In this document: one piece after another, positions 46,014 to 54,893 of the stretch
Layout of the letters: each line of letters starts with the position of its first letter
Numbering within the stretch: position 1 is the stretch's first letter
Assembly: GCF_016801985.1 (NCBI RefSeq)
Contig: NZ_JAEVLS010000003.1
Location: 1 to 64,000 of the forward strand
Direction of reading: 5' to 3'
Length of the DNA: 64,000 nt
From: Steroidobacter gossypii
GTDB lineage: Bacteria; Pseudomonadota; Gammaproteobacteria; Steroidobacterales; Steroidobacteraceae
Program-made: the position numbers and the translations under genes
Notes under the pieces: model-generated
What the model was told of the DNA's origin: nothing
Databases searched by the model: none
What the model saw: only the letters and a program-made list of their open reading frames with translations

Positions 46014-48461
46014 GTGAGCACCGACATTCCAGAAGCTCCCGAATCCGACAAGACGCCGCCGGCAGCGTTGCCTGTGCTGCCGTTGCGCGATGTCGTCGTC
46101 TATCCGCACATGGTCATTCCGCTGTTCGTGGGCCGCGAGAAATCCATTCTCGCGCTCGATCAGGCGATGCGTTCCGGCAAGCAAATCCTGCTGGTCGCGC
46201 AGAAGCAGGCGGACGTCGACGATCCGAGCGCGCAGGATCTGTATCGGCTCGGCACGGTCGCGACCATCCTGCAGCTGTTGAAACTGCCCGACGGCACGGT
46301 GAAGGTGCTGGTCGAAGGCGCCGAGCGCGCCAAGATCGAGAAGCTGGTCACAGGCGCGTATTTCTCGGCCGACATCAGCGCGTTCAAAGACGTCGAGAAC
46401 TACGACGAGCGCGAGATGGACGTGCTCGCCCGCTCGGTCACCTCGCAGTTCGAACAGTATGTGAAGTTGAACCGCAAGGTGCCGCCTGAAGTGCTGACCG
46501 CGCTTGCAGGGATCGAACAGCCGGGCCGCCTCGCGGACAACGTCGCCGCGCACATGTCGCTCAAGCTCGACGCCAAGCAGAAAGTTCTCGAGATCCAGGA
46601 CGTGCGCAAGCGTCTCGAGCACATCCTGGCGCTGATCGAAGGCGAGATGGATGTGCTGCAGATCGAGAAGCGCATCCGCGGCCGCGTCAAGCAGCAGATG
46701 GAGAAGAGCCAGCGCGAGTACTACCTGAATGAGCAGATGAAGGCCATTCAGAAAGAACTCGGCGAGATCGAGGATGCGCCGAACGAGCTTGCCGAGCTCG
46801 AGCAGCGCATCCAGAAGGCGGGCATGCCGAAGGAAGCGCGCGACAAGGCGATGAGCGAGCTCAACAAGTTGAAGCTCATGTCGCCAATGTCCGCCGAAGC
46901 CACGGTGGTGCGCAACTACGTCGACTGGCTGGTGAAGGCGCCTTGGAAAAAGAAGACCAAGGTCCACAACGACATCAATCTCGCCGAGAAGGTGCTCGAC
47001 GAAGATCACTACGGCCTGGAGAAGGTGAAGGAGCGCATCGTCGAATACCTCGCCGTCCAGCAGCGCGTGAAAACCCTCAAGGGTCCGATCCTGTGCCTGG
47101 TCGGTCCGCCGGGCGTGGGTAAGACGTCGCTCGGTCAGTCGATCGCGCGTTCCACCAATCGCAAGTTCGTGCGCATGTCACTCGGTGGCGTGCGCGATGA
47201 AGCCGAGATTCGCGGCCACCGCCGTACGTACATCGGCTCCATGCCCGGCAAGATCATCCAGAACATGGTCAAGACCGGCGTGCACAATCCGCTGTTCCTG
47301 CTGGACGAGATCGACAAGATGGCCATGGACTTCCGTGGCGATCCGTCGTCCGCGCTGCTCGAAGTGCTGGATCCGGAGCAGAACTCGACGTTCAACGATC
47401 ACTATCTGGAAGTGGACTTCGACCTGTCGGAAGTGATGTTCGTGTGTACCGCGAACAGCCTGAACATTCCGGCGCCGCTGCTGGATCGCATGGAAGTGAT
47501 TCGTCTGCCCGGTTACACCGAGGATGAGAAGAGCGCCATCGCGCAGCGCTATCTGATTCCGAAGCAGATGAAGCAGAACGGCCTGAAGGACAACGAGCTG
47601 AAGGTGTCCGAAAGCACCGTGCTCGACGTGATTCGTTACTACACGCGCGAGGCCGGCGTTCGTAACCTCGAGCGTGAAGTCTCCAAGATGTGTCGCAAGG
47701 CGGTGAAGCAGCTTCTCACCAAGGGCGAACCCGACCACATCACGATCACGCCGAAGAACCTGTCGAAGTATCTGGGCGTGCGCCGCTTCCGTTACGGCCG
47801 CGCCGAAGAGCAGGATCACATCGGGCAGGTCACGGGCCTGGCGTGGACCGAAGTCGGCGGCGAGCTGCTGACCATCGAGTCGGCGGTCGTGGCGGGCAAG
47901 GGCAAGCTCACGCACACCGGCCAGCTCGGCGAAGTGATGCAGGAATCCATCCAGGCCGCGATGACCGTCGTGCGCAGCCGGGCCGCCGTGCTTGGTCTCG
48001 ATCCAGACTTCTACCAGAAGGTGGACGTGCACATTCACGTGCCCGAAGGCGCGACGCCGAAGGACGGCCCGAGCGCGGGTATCGGCATGTGCACGGCGCT
48101 GGTGTCGGCGCTGACCAAGGTGCCGGTGCGCTCCGATGTCGCCATGACGGGCGAAATCACCCTGCGCGGCCAGGTGCTGCCGATCGGCGGCTTAAAGGAA
48201 AAATTACTCGCCGCGCATCGCGGCGGCATCCGCACGGTGCTGATCCCGGACGACAACACAAAGGACCTGGCGGAGATCCCCCAGAACATCAAGGACAGCC
48301 TGGAGATCAAACCGGTCAAATGGATCGACGAAGTGTTGCAGGTAGCACTCAAGCACATGCCGGCGCCTACGCCAGTCGCTGCCGAGCCGTCGCGCGGCAA
48401 TGACAAACCGCGGGCGAGGCGCGTCGCCAAGCGCGCCAACAAACAGGTCCGAGCCCACTGA
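46014..48461 (+). CDS. lon: ATP-dependent Lon protease
   Basis: An 815-aa cytosolic protease of the LonA type: N-terminal substrate domain ([19 protein letters not shown]), AAA+ domain with Walker A GPPGVGKT (about 363-370) and LLDEIDKM, and a protease domain with catalytic Ser at about 687 ([11 protein letters not shown]) and Lys in [10 protein letters not shown]. Length is close to that of E. coli Lon. The start is GTG 46014, with AAGG about 10 bases upstream. The C-terminus is lysine/arginine-rich ([14 protein letters not shown]). Confidence 0.97.
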   Translation: MSTDIPEAPESDKTPPAALPVLPLRDVVVYPHMVIPLFVGREKSILALDQAMRSGKQILLVAQKQADVDDPSAQDLYRLGTVATILQLLKLPDGTVKVLVEGAERAKIEKLVTGAYFSADISAFKDVENYDEREMDVLARSVTSQFEQYVKLNRKVPPEVLTALAGIEQPGRLADNVAAHMSLKLDAKQKVLEIQDVRKRLEHILALIEGEMDVLQIEKRIRGRVKQQMEKSQREYYLNEQMKAIQKELGEIEDAPNELAELEQRIQKAGMPKEARDKAMSELNKLKLMSPMSAEATVVRNYVDWLVKAPWKKKTKVHNDINLAEKVLDEDHYGLEKVKERIVEYLAVQQRVKTLKGPILCLVGPPGVGKTSLGQSIARSTNRKFVRMSLGGVRDEAEIRGHRRTYIGSMPGKIIQNMVKTGVHNPLFLLDEIDKMAMDFRGDPSSALLEVLDPEQNSTFNDHYLEVDFDLSEVMFVCTANSLNIPAPLLDRMEVIRLPGYTEDEKSAIAQRYLIPKQMKQNGLKDNELKVSESTVLDVIRYYTREAGVRNLEREVSKMCRKAVKQLLTKGEPDHITITPKNLSKYLGVRRFRYGRAEEQDHIGQVTGLAWTEVGGELLTIESAVVAGKGKLTHTGQLGEVMQESIQAAMTVVRSRAAVLGLDPDFYQKVDVHIHVPEGATPKDGPSAGIGMCTALVSALTKVPVRSDVAMTGEITLRGQVLPIGGLKEKLLAAHRGGIRTVLIPDDNTKDLAEIPQNIKDSLEIKPVKWIDEVLQVALKHMPAPTPVAAEPSRGNDKPRARRVAKRANKQVRAH

Positions 48462-48503
48462 TTGGGTGCGGAATCGGTCCGGAGCTGCTGCGAAAAGGGC
48501 GGT

Positions 48504-48523
48504 TCCGGGCTGGATCGCCCGGA
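48504..48523 (+). terminator. Short hairpin between lon and hupB
   Basis: TCCGGGC (48504-48510) and GCCCGGA (48517-48523) form a 7-bp stem with a 6-base loop, 43 bases after the lon stop. No T-run follows, so its role as terminator is uncertain. Confidence 0.35.
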
Positions 48524-48653
48524 CAGCGCGCTTGATTCAACTGACACATCCGCGGCGGTGCGCTTTCTTTCTCCGCCGCTCACTGCTATAACGCCGCCCC
48601 GTTCCTGACGCACTGGTCCGGAGCGAGGCTGTTTACAAGAAGGAAACCCGGAT

Positions 48654-48926
48654 ATGAACAAAGCGGAACTGATCGACGCCGTGAGCACCAAGACGGGCCT
48701 GCAGAAGGCCGAGGCCACGCGTGCCGTCGATGCGGTTTTCGACGCGGTCACTGAGGCCCTGAAGGGTGGCGACTCCGTATCGCTGCTGGGCTTCGGCACG
48801 TTCGTGGTGAAGGCTCGCGCCGCCCGTGCCGGTCGCAATCCGCGCACCGGTGAGACGATTGAGATCGCCGCCACAAAAGTTCCTGGTTTCAAAGCTGGCA
48901 AGGCGCTGAAGGATGCTGTAAATTAG
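48654..48926 (+). CDS. hupB: Nucleoid protein HU-beta
   Basis: A 90-aa DNA-bending protein: [20 protein letters not shown], the helical dimer part, then the beta-arm with [13 protein letters not shown] (including the conserved RNP tip) and final helix [14 protein letters not shown]. An AAGAAGGA ribosome site precedes the ATG. It ends the conserved tig-clpP-clpX-lon-hupB cluster and precedes two tRNA genes. Confidence 0.97.
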   Translation: MNKAELIDAVSTKTGLQKAEATRAVDAVFDAVTEALKGGDSVSLLGFGTFVVKARAARAGRNPRTGETIEIAATKVPGFKAGKALKDAVN

Positions 48927-49025
48927 CGCGCCTTCGAAACGGGGGGCGTAAAACCCCTCGCTCGTTAGGGTACTGCCAAGGTACTGTTTGAGCGTAGGTT
49001 CACGAATACTTCCCAAGTAATCGTC

Positions 49026-49100
49026 GGGTGCTTAGCTCAGCGGTAGAGCGTCGCCCTTACAAGGCGAATGTCGTGGGTTCGATCCCCTCAGCACCCACCA
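49026..49100 (+). tRNA. tRNA-Val(TAC)
   Basis: Acceptor GGGTGCT with AGCACCC, D-arm GCTCAGCGGTAGAGC, anticodon loop CTTACAA (TAC) in stem TCGCC/GGCGA, T-loop GGTTCGATCCC and encoded CCA. Confidence 0.96.
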
Positions 49101-49153
49101 CTCTGTTGTGACATCAGAGTGCCTGCAGTTCGAAGTCACAAAGGTTCCAGCGC

Positions 49154-49230
49154 GGAGCGGTAGTTCAGCTGGTTAGAATACCGGCCTGTCACGCCGGGGG
49201 TCGCGGGTTCGAGTCCCGTCCGCTCCGCCA
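49154..49230 (+). tRNA. tRNA-Asp(GTC), integration site of the mobile element
   Basis: Acceptor GGAGCGG with CCGCTCC, anticodon loop CTGTCAC (GTC) in stem CCGGC/GCCGG, T-loop GGTTCGAGTCC and encoded CCA. The 3' 28 bases belong to the attL repeat of the element that starts here; the tRNA remains complete and should be functional. Confidence 0.96.
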
Positions 49231-50546
49231 GTCCTTTGTGAGTACTTACGCCAACTTAGGCGTCCCCAGCCATCTTCTGGTGGCAAATCAGTGGCAAATT
49301 CTGGGGACGCGAGGGAACGAAGCCCGTCGTGGCTCGCCGCCGGGTAGACCGGCTCCGGTGATCGTTCCATCGCTTGCTTGATCCGTTCGACGTCGGCGTC
49401 TGTTGCGCCCTTCGTCCATGCGGCGTACGTGCTCAGCATCGTCTGTACGCTGTGACCATCCTCCTGCGCCACGAGCAGCACATTCGCGCCGATCATCAAG
49501 CGCCAGCTGATGTATGAGTGGCGCGCGTTATAGGGCTCGCGGTAGCGAAGCTTTCTTGACTCCAGCACATAGCGCCAACGGTCGTAGGGATAGGAGAGGT
49601 TCACGATCGGCGCGCCGTCCTCCTGGAAGAAAACGCGCTCGTGCTGAATCTTGCCCGCCTGCGCGAGCGCGGTTCGCAGTTCCAGTTGCCGCTTCAAAAC
49701 CTGCAGCGCGCGTCCACACAGTGCGATGTCCCGATCCTCGCGGGTCTTGGTGCGGTCCTTCTCCTTGCCGAGCACGATGGCCTTGTTGATCGCGATAGTC
49801 CCCTTGGTGGTGTCGCAGTCGTGAACGGTCAAGGCGATCTGCTCTGACTGCCGTAGGCCGGTGAAGAAACGAAACTCCTCGTAGTTGCCGTGCGCCGCGC
49901 CGAACTCCGCGTGAGACGCCGCGATGATTTTCTCTCCCTCTTCGATCGTGAAGGGGTCGATCGGCGGGCGATCCTTCTTCGTGATCCGAAGCGTATCGAG
50001 CCCCGTGGCCGGGTTGTGGTTGCGCGGGTGGTCTTTGTATCCAAACTCGAAGGCGCATCGCAGGGCGCTGACGATGTTGTTGTATGTCTTCTTCTTGCGT
50101 GTGTGAGCGGCCGCGATGGCGGAGAGGCGGGAGTAGGTGACCTCCTCGAAGACATCCTCTCCAATGGCGGGGCTCCACACCGAGTTCAGAATCCTTCGGT
50201 ATCCGTTGACCGTCGAGAACGCGAGACTGTTCATCTCGACCAGCATGTCGCAGTGAGCGAGGAATCCATCAAACACTTCTCTACAGGTCCGGCCTGAGCT
50301 GTTCGGGGCAATCGCCTTGAGTTCGTCACGGAGCTTGTAGTCTGGAAATTCGTCGACGAAGCGGAAGGTGCCCGCGTCGATTCGCGCCTTGATGCCCTTG
50401 AGCCGTTCGCGCGCCCGTCGCAAGTTCGTTTCGGTCGGCGCTATTGGCAATGTCGGGCGATATCGCTTGCCGTCGAAGACAAAGGTGAACTCGATGCGAT
50501 CGCTCCCTTTGGCTCGAACGCCTCCACTCAAAGATCTTCTACCCAT
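49173..50546 (-). CDS. Tyrosine recombinase (integrase) of the element
   Basis: A 457-aa site-specific recombinase with an N-terminal arm-binding part (IEFTFVFDGKRYRPTLPI), core-binding SAM-like part (about 85-170) and catalytic domain: R232 (FTGLRQSEQI), K267, R342 (YNARHSY, Tyr in place of the usual first His), H365 (EDGHSVQ) and the nucleophile Y374 (MLSTYAAW). The last 19 or so codons are antisense tRNA-Asp sequence, so its stop codon is supplied by the attachment site. It points into the tRNA gene. The start has AGAGG close upstream. Confidence 0.92.
   Translation of the reverse strand: MGRRSLSGGVRAKGSDRIEFTFVFDGKRYRPTLPIAPTETNLRRARERLKGIKARIDAGTFRFVDEFPDYKLRDELKAIAPNSSGRTCREVFDGFLAHCDMLVEMNSLAFSTVNGYRRILNSVWSPAIGEDVFEEVTYSRLSAIAAAHTRKKKTYNNIVSALRCAFEFGYKDHPRNHNPATGLDTLRITKKDRPPIDPFTIEEGEKIIAASHAEFGAAHGNYEEFRFFTGLRQSEQIALTVHDCDTTKGTIAINKAIVLGKEKDRTKTREDRDIALCGRALQVLKRQLELRTALAQAGKIQHERVFFQEDGAPIVNLSYPYDRWRYVLESRKLRYREPYNARHSYISWRLMIGANVLLVAQEDGHSVQTMLSTYAAWTKGATDADVERIKQAMERSPEPVYPAASHDGLRSLASPEFATDLPPEDGWGRLSWRKYSQRTGGADGTRTRDPRRDRPVF
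49203..49242. repeat. attL: 40-bp direct repeat at tRNA-Asp 3' end
   Basis: Identical over 40 bases to 60807-60846; the flanking bases differ on both sides. It contains the last 28 bases of tRNA-Asp plus 12 bases beyond. This is the classic duplicated core of tyrosine-recombinase integration in a tRNA gene. Confidence 0.93.
49279..49300. repeat. Integrase arm-type repeats, left end
   Basis: Two tandem copies of the core GTGGCAAAT (GGTGGCAAAT at 49279-49288 and AGTGGCAAAT just after). The same pair recurs at the right end at 60710-60731. TACTTACGCC is also shared, at 49243-49252 and 60793-60802. Such paired sites at both ends suit integrase or excisionase arm binding. Confidence 0.6.
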
Positions 50547-50619
50547 CCTCTGTAACCTCGCTGCTCACTGATTCCGGGATCGCGGAAAGCGCCTCCAATA
50601 AACAAATGACGCATGCGGC

Positions 50620-50844
50620 TCATCGGCCTTCAATCCATTTCTCATAGCCCTGAACATCGATACAAATGCGTCCGTCGGGGGCTCGCCTCCAAACCTTTCC
50701 TTCCGGCCAATCACCTCGTTCGATCTTTCGCTCCATGGCCTTGACTGTATAGCCTGTCAGGGATTGCGCGAGCGAAAGCAAAACGTAACGAGCTGGCGCG
50801 ATGGCCACTGATCTCTTCTGGCTGTCGATGTTTGTGCTGTCCAT
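50620..50844 (-). CDS. Excisionase (Xis)-like protein
   Basis: A 74-aa basic protein with the layout of small excisionases: LLSLAQSLTGYTVKAMERKI as winged-helix recognition part, then GDWPEGKVWRRAPDGRICID, matching the xWxxGxxxRRxPDG feature of this family. ATG 50844 follows GAGGGTGAC; the frame is open to 51081. It lies 73 bases upstream of the integrase on the same strand, and would steer excision of the element. Confidence 0.78.
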   Translation of the reverse strand: MDSTNIDSQKRSVAIAPARYVLLSLAQSLTGYTVKAMERKIERGDWPEGKVWRRAPDGRICIDVQGYEKWIEGR

Positions 50845-51004
50845 GTCACCCTCGAAGATTCCATTCGGGTTACGCGCGAGTCGAGTCGATCCCAGCTGCG
50901 GCATATGTCGCTGCTGAGACGTGGCTGTGACTCGTGTCAATTTCAGGCGCGTTGTCACGAATACGATTGTTGCTCGCCTCGGTGCAAATGTGAGGGGGGC
51001 GTTT

Positions 51005-51020
51005 CGCCGAATATTCGGCG
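51005..51020. promoter_or_regulatory. Perfect 16-bp palindrome upstream of xis-int
   Basis: CGCCGAATATTCGGCG is a perfect inverted repeat in the intergenic region between the NYN stop and the excisionase start. Part of it (TTCGGCGAA) recurs at about 54496-54504 in front of mobC. It is a likely operator for the element's XRE or MarR-like regulator. Confidence 0.5.
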
Positions 51021-51087
51021 AATTGAGCACTTGACAGTGCGGCCGAGATCTTGCCCAAGAAAAAAGCCGGCGAGATCGCACGAGGGG

Positions 51088-51603
51088 CTACGGCTCCGTG
51101 AAACGGCCGGTGTGGATGAACACTGAGCATGCTTTCACGAACGGTTCCGGGGGATTGTTCTCGCCGAAGCCGATGACCACCTTGCCCTTGGACAACAGCT
51201 TATGAACCAGCGGCGTGAAGTCACAATCGCTCGTGACCAAGGCAAAGCAATCGACGCGCTCCGTATACAGTAGATCCATGGCATCGATTGTCATGCACAT
51301 ATCGAGAGCGTTCTTGCCCTTCGTATAGGCGAACTGCTGGATCGGCTGAATGGCGAACGGATGCAGCTTGGGCTCCCAACCCATAGGCTTCTTCCAGTTC
51401 CCGTACGCCCGTCGGATATTGATCGTGCCCTGGCCCGCGAGTTCGTCGAGGATGCCACCGATGGCGTCGGGCCTTGCGTTCTCGCAGTCGATCAACAGGG
51501 CGATGTGCATATCGAGCGACCGGCGTTCTCGGTACGCGTCGAACCACACATCTACGTTTCGCCGGAACGAGGATGAGACTCGCATATCGCGCCTCGCATT
51601 CAC
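51088..51603 (-). CDS. NYN-domain (PIN-like) putative ribonuclease
   Basis: A 171-aa protein with a NYN/LabA-type PIN-like fold: HIALLIDCENARPDAIGGIL holds the first catalytic Asp, KGKNALDMCMTIDAMDLLY the second acidic cluster and FALVTSDCDFTPLV the third, as in metal-dependent RNases of this family. GTG 51603 forms a GTGA overlap with the XRE gene stop, suggesting translational coupling; ATG 51510 would begin immediately at the domain. The pairing with an antitoxin-like regulator hints at a regulated nuclease, or stabilisation module (inference). Confidence 0.82.
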   Translation of the reverse strand: MNARRDMRVSSSFRRNVDVWFDAYRERRSLDMHIALLIDCENARPDAIGGILDELAGQGTINIRRAYGNWKKPMGWEPKLHPFAIQPIQQFAYTKGKNALDMCMTIDAMDLLYTERVDCFALVTSDCDFTPLVHKLLSKGKVVIGFGENNPPEPFVKACSVFIHTGRFTEP

Positions 51604-51896
51604 GGCGGTGGATCGAGGGGAGGGGGTGCGGACGCCCTGATGCGCCTGAGGTTCTCCATGGTTTTTCCCAGCAGTTGCTCAGGGCGCATGCCGAGACCTT
51701 CGGCAAGCGAGATCAGCGTGCCGATCGTCGCGTGCCGTTCAGCGGCCAGGAGAAGCTGGAGGTACGAGCGGCTGAGGTGGCCTGACTTCGCGGCCTCCTT
51801 CCGTCCCACGCGGGATCGATGGATCTCCGCCACCAATGCGTCCGCGAATGCGCGCTTCACCGCGCGCACAAATGGCGATTCCGCTGACCGGGCCAC
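51600..51896 (-). CDS. XRE-like helix-turn-helix regulator
   Basis: A 98-aa DNA-binding protein. The helix-turn-helix reads RKEAAKSGHLSRSYLQLLLA followed by ATIGTLISLAEGLGMRPEQL, a cro/C1-type arrangement without the common terminal membrane or sensor part. The start is GTG 51896, after GCGGAG. It overlaps the NYN gene by GTGA. It may repress its own operon or the nearby xis-int genes through the 51005 palindrome. Confidence 0.8.
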   Translation of the reverse strand: MARSAESPFVRAVKRAFADALVAEIHRSRVGRKEAAKSGHLSRSYLQLLLAAERHATIGTLISLAEGLGMRPEQLLGKTMENLRRIRASAPPPLDPPP

Positions 51897-51952
51897 GGTG
51901 CGGCTCCGCGTGGGATGAGGGCGGCCCGGAGGCCGCCCTCATCGACACGTGA

Positions 51953-52318
51953 CTAGGCAGCGGAAACGCCGCCGGCAGAGCCACCGGCGCTGGGCGCGTC
52001 CTGCATGGACGCGTGAACCCGGATGAGGCCCTCGCGTGGGTGACTCGCCAGTTGGTCGTAGAATCCCCGCAAGTAGACCAAATCGAGTTGGTCCGTCGTC
52101 TCGTCGATCATCTGCCGAGCCAACTCGATCATGTCGCCGTACATGAACTGGTGCCCATCGGCGCACTGATCATTGTTGATCGACACCTTAGTGCACCCAA
52201 GGACGGTCAGGGCTGTTTGGAGGCGGGTCCGCTCTTGCTCGATGATGTCCCTCAACGAGGAAGGCGGATCAGAATTTAGATGTTTAGCCTCATCGGTCGT
52301 AGAATCGCGCTTAGCCAT
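51953..52318 (-). CDS. Hypothetical protein of the mobile element
   Basis: A 121-aa acidic protein without recognised domain (SLRDIIEQERTRLQTALTVL; YGDMIELARQMIDETTDQL). It looks largely helical, with a disordered Gly/Ser/Ala tail. A CTGGAGG ribosome site precedes ATG 52318. It lies between the XRE/NYN pair and a divergent regulator; function unknown. Confidence 0.65.
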   Translation of the reverse strand: MAKRDSTTDEAKHLNSDPPSSLRDIIEQERTRLQTALTVLGCTKVSINNDQCADGHQFMYGDMIELARQMIDETTDQLDLVYLRGFYDQLASHPREGLIRVHASMQDAPSAGGSAGGVSAA

Positions 52319-52483
52319 TGTCGGCCTCCAGTTAGGCTGATCGTGGTTAGGCGCTCGGTGGTGTTACCGCACTGCCGAGCGCCGCTTCTCGCTTCAAATA
52401 CTCATAACGCTGTGATCTCTACTCTGCCCTTCGATGCGCTGGTCTCGACTTTGCCTCGCCTGGGTCAGTAAACTCCGCCGCTG

Positions 52484-52837
52484 ATGCGCAGACGTCTCAC
52501 AGACGACGCCGACACGCGCCTTTATCTTTCGAGGTTTCTGCAAGCTGCTGCTCAATCGGATCTGACCGTGTACGGCGTGCCGCTGCTGCTTTACATCTCG
52601 GCACACCCTGGTGGACGGGTTCCGTACAGCGAAGCCCTGGCTGAGTTGGGACTCAATCGAGGGCAGATGGAGCGTGCCATCGCGGCACTGATCGATGCGA
52701 AGTTGATTGTCCGTGCGGACAGTCATGACGACGCTCGTCGAGTGGACCTACAGATAACCAGAACGGGCGAGGGCGTGATCGACAACCTAAACGACCGCGC
52801 AGAGCGCAAGAAAAATATGTTCGACAAACGAACATAA
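52484..52837 (+). CDS. MarR-like winged-helix protein
   Basis: A 117-aa protein with a winged-helix layout: YGVPLLLYISAHPGGRVPYS, ELGLNRGQMERAIAALIDAK as recognition helix region and a wing at LIVRADSHDDARRVDLQI. It resembles small MarR-type regulators but lacks their N-terminal dimer helix. It is the only rightward gene in the left half of the element and faces the relaxase gene. The start has no strong ribosome site. Confidence 0.65.
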   Translation: MRRRLTDDADTRLYLSRFLQAAAQSDLTVYGVPLLLYISAHPGGRVPYSEALAELGLNRGQMERAIAALIDAKLIVRADSHDDARRVDLQITRTGEGVIDNLNDRAERKKNMFDKRT

Positions 52838-52915
52838 AAAGCGCTTGACAATTTTGTCCGGAATTCAGACATAAATTGACTATAGTCCTCCGATGGGTGG
52901 AGCGCAAGACGGGCA

Positions 52916-53914
52916 TCAGCGAACTAACGGCTTATCTCTCCCTGACGGCTCACGGACTTGCTCTATCAGATCAGCCGCCAACCATTGCTTGTCCGTGCGC
53001 GGCGGGGGCATCTGATCCACGAATCTCGACACTCGATCGGCAAGCTGATGCCTTCCCTCGGCCGCGAGAAGATCGCGCACCGCATGCCACCCTCGCACGA
53101 TCTCCCGCCTGGTTCGCTGTAGCCTCGCGGTGCCGGACTGATCGAGAGCGCCAGACCTTAGCTCGCGCACTACGTCGCGTACCCGCGTCGCCATGTGCGA
53201 TGACTCGCCTCTCTGCGCGGCCCTGAAAATGGAATCCAGCTTTGACGTACGGCTTTGCCCGCGAACGCTGCGCGTCGTGGCGTTCGCCGCGACGCCTCGC
53301 CCTCGAAGTTGACGTGCGAACTCCGAGCGCCAATGCCGTAGCGTCTCCTTACTTATATTGAGCCGCACGCCCGCTTCACTGACCGCCTTCACGACGACAT
53401 GCACGTGAGGATGGGGCTCGTCCGTGTGCAATACCATCGCGTACCGATGCTTGCGGCCGAACTCCTCGCGAGCGAAGTCGTGGACGGCCGCGAGGACCTT
53501 CTTGGGTGGCGTGCCCGCCGGCATGGAAAAGATGATCTTATGGACCAGCTTCGGCGGCTTCCGCCGATTGAAGGCGAACAAGTCCCGGTGCTTGCGATCC
53601 TCGTCCATATCCAAGTCCCAATCCCGGATGATCTGCTGACCTGCGTCCTTGCCAACCAACCGCTCGCCGTCGTCGGTCTCAATTTCCAGGTCGCCACGCC
53701 GGCCGATGTAATCGAAGTGCGCAGCCACGCCGCGGCTTGAGCTTGAGCCGCGGCCGCTGGTTACCTTGACCATCACTTCAGGGGTGCGCGAGACCGTCCG
53801 GCCGATCAGAGCGATCTGAGCGGGCGACAGATACATCCGCTTGCCCGACCCTGCACGGCCATGACTGCCGATGTCCAACCAGGGCTCGCCGCCATCAAGT
53901 CGAAACGTCTTCAT
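52916..53914 (-). CDS. Relaxase/mobilization nuclease (MobA-like)
   Basis: A 332-aa DNA-nicking transfer enzyme. A candidate nucleophile is Y69 (AAHFDYIGRRG), and the metal-binding motif III is LHTDEPHPHVHVVVKA (H163, H170, H172), as in MOBP-type relaxases of the Pfam Relaxase family. ATG 53914 has GGAGG 9 bases upstream; 53938 is an in-frame alternative. It overlaps the mobC end by 20 bases. Its length is short (no helicase or primase part), fitting a small mobilizable element. Confidence 0.87.
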   Translation of the reverse strand: MKTFRLDGGEPWLDIGSHGRAGSGKRMYLSPAQIALIGRTVSRTPEVMVKVTSGRGSSSSRGVAAHFDYIGRRGDLEIETDDGERLVGKDAGQQIIRDWDLDMDEDRKHRDLFAFNRRKPPKLVHKIIFSMPAGTPPKKVLAAVHDFAREEFGRKHRYAMVLHTDEPHPHVHVVVKAVSEAGVRLNISKETLRHWRSEFARQLRGRGVAANATTRSVRGQSRTSKLDSIFRAAQRGESSHMATRVRDVVRELRSGALDQSGTARLQRTRREIVRGWHAVRDLLAAEGRHQLADRVSRFVDQMPPPRTDKQWLAADLIEQVREPSGRDKPLVR

Positions 53915-54440
53915 CCCCAGTCCTCCATGAACGCGCATTGGCCTTGACCAAGTCCTTGGTGTGTTCGCGCAGCGCTTCGCACGCCTTCAGGATCGCGAGC
54001 AGATCCCTTCGGGTGGGTCCGCCTGCGCCTTGATGAGACAATCGCGTCAGCTGGTTGAGGTTGCGGCCGATGGCGCCGATCTCGGCGACCGACTGCTTGA
54101 GCGCCATCAGTTCGGCTTTGGGCAGCGGAGAGAGGTTTCGCAGGTGAGCGCGTACAAGAACAGATATATACGTCGCCACCGCCATCTGCCGAGACGCCGC
54201 CCGCTCAGCGAGCAGCAGCTTGTCGTCTGGATGCAGCCGGACACTCGTGCGCGATCCTCGCAACCGTCGCCCTGGCACATTCAGAACGTCGGCGTCGATC
54301 TCACCAGCGTCACGCATCGCCGAATCAACGAGCCACTTCAGCAACGCGGACTCGGTCATCTGCCGCCGTTCCGCGAGACTGCGGAAGCGAGTTTTCATCT
54401 CTGGCGAGACGCTCGCGGCGATGAGGTGCGCGGTACCCAT
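53895..54440 (-). CDS. MobC-like relaxosome accessory protein
   Basis: A 181-aa protein with a ribbon-helix-helix-like N-terminus (VSPEMKTRFRSLAERRQMTE), a second such segment (TSVRLHPDDKLLLAERAASR) and the family's helical C-terminal LNQLTRLSHQGAGG region (bacterial mobilization protein MobC). It helps the relaxase to melt oriT. ATG 54440 is chosen since upstream codons to 54563 are unlike the family. The relaxase gene overlaps its end. Confidence 0.82.
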   Translation of the reverse strand: MGTAHLIAASVSPEMKTRFRSLAERRQMTESALLKWLVDSAMRDAGEIDADVLNVPGRRLRGSRTSVRLHPDDKLLLAERAASRQMAVATYISVLVRAHLRNLSPLPKAELMALKQSVAEIGAIGRNLNQLTRLSHQGAGGPTRRDLLAILKACEALREHTKDLVKANARSWRTGDEDVST

Positions 54441-54893
54441 GGGCCACAGTCTTAAAGAAAAGCGGCCGCAGTAATATCCTGCCTTTCGCTCAAAATTCGG
54501 CGAAAGTGGGCCTTGCTTTGGCCGAGAGTCAGGCGGTGGCCGATTTCCGACTCGGGATTTCATCCCCAGGCGGATGCTGGGGGAGCGAGCGCGGAATTCC
54601 AGCTTGGACGGGTCTTCGGCCAGCGAGCGCCAGGTCGATGTGCCCCCTCAGGGTAGGCCCGGACCGATACCCGTGCCGGCGCAGCCCTTTCCGATCGAAA
54701 GCCTCCCGGACCGGGACGTGGTGCAGTAGCGTGGGGATAGGCACGGCGTGGAGACGGACTTCTCATGTAGCCATGTCGCCGCGCTCGTAAATAGGGGGTG
54801 AGGCCGAAGCGTGACGGAGACCGTTGCATGTAGAATAGGGACAGGAGATCCTAGAGCATAAGTTCAATAGAATAACGATCATGGAGTCCGTCC
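54441..54893. other. Intergenic region with the likely oriT
   Basis: About 450 bases with no supported gene, between divergent mobC and the cargo operon. It contains an IncP-type nick sequence at 54475-54482 and an inverted repeat CTTTCGC/GCGAAAG next to it, both listed separately. The right part should hold the cargo operon promoter. Confidence 0.5.
54475..54507. other. Candidate origin of transfer (oriT) with nick site
   Basis: TATCCTGC at 54475-54482 matches the IncP/RP4-type nic consensus YATCCTG^Y, which would be cut between 54481 and 54482. An inverted repeat (CTTTCGC at 54484-54490, GCGAAAG at 54501-54507) stands directly beside it. It lies 35 bases upstream of the mobC start, the usual place. 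In RP4 the repeat is on the other side of the nick, so the assignment is tentative. Confidence 0.6.
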
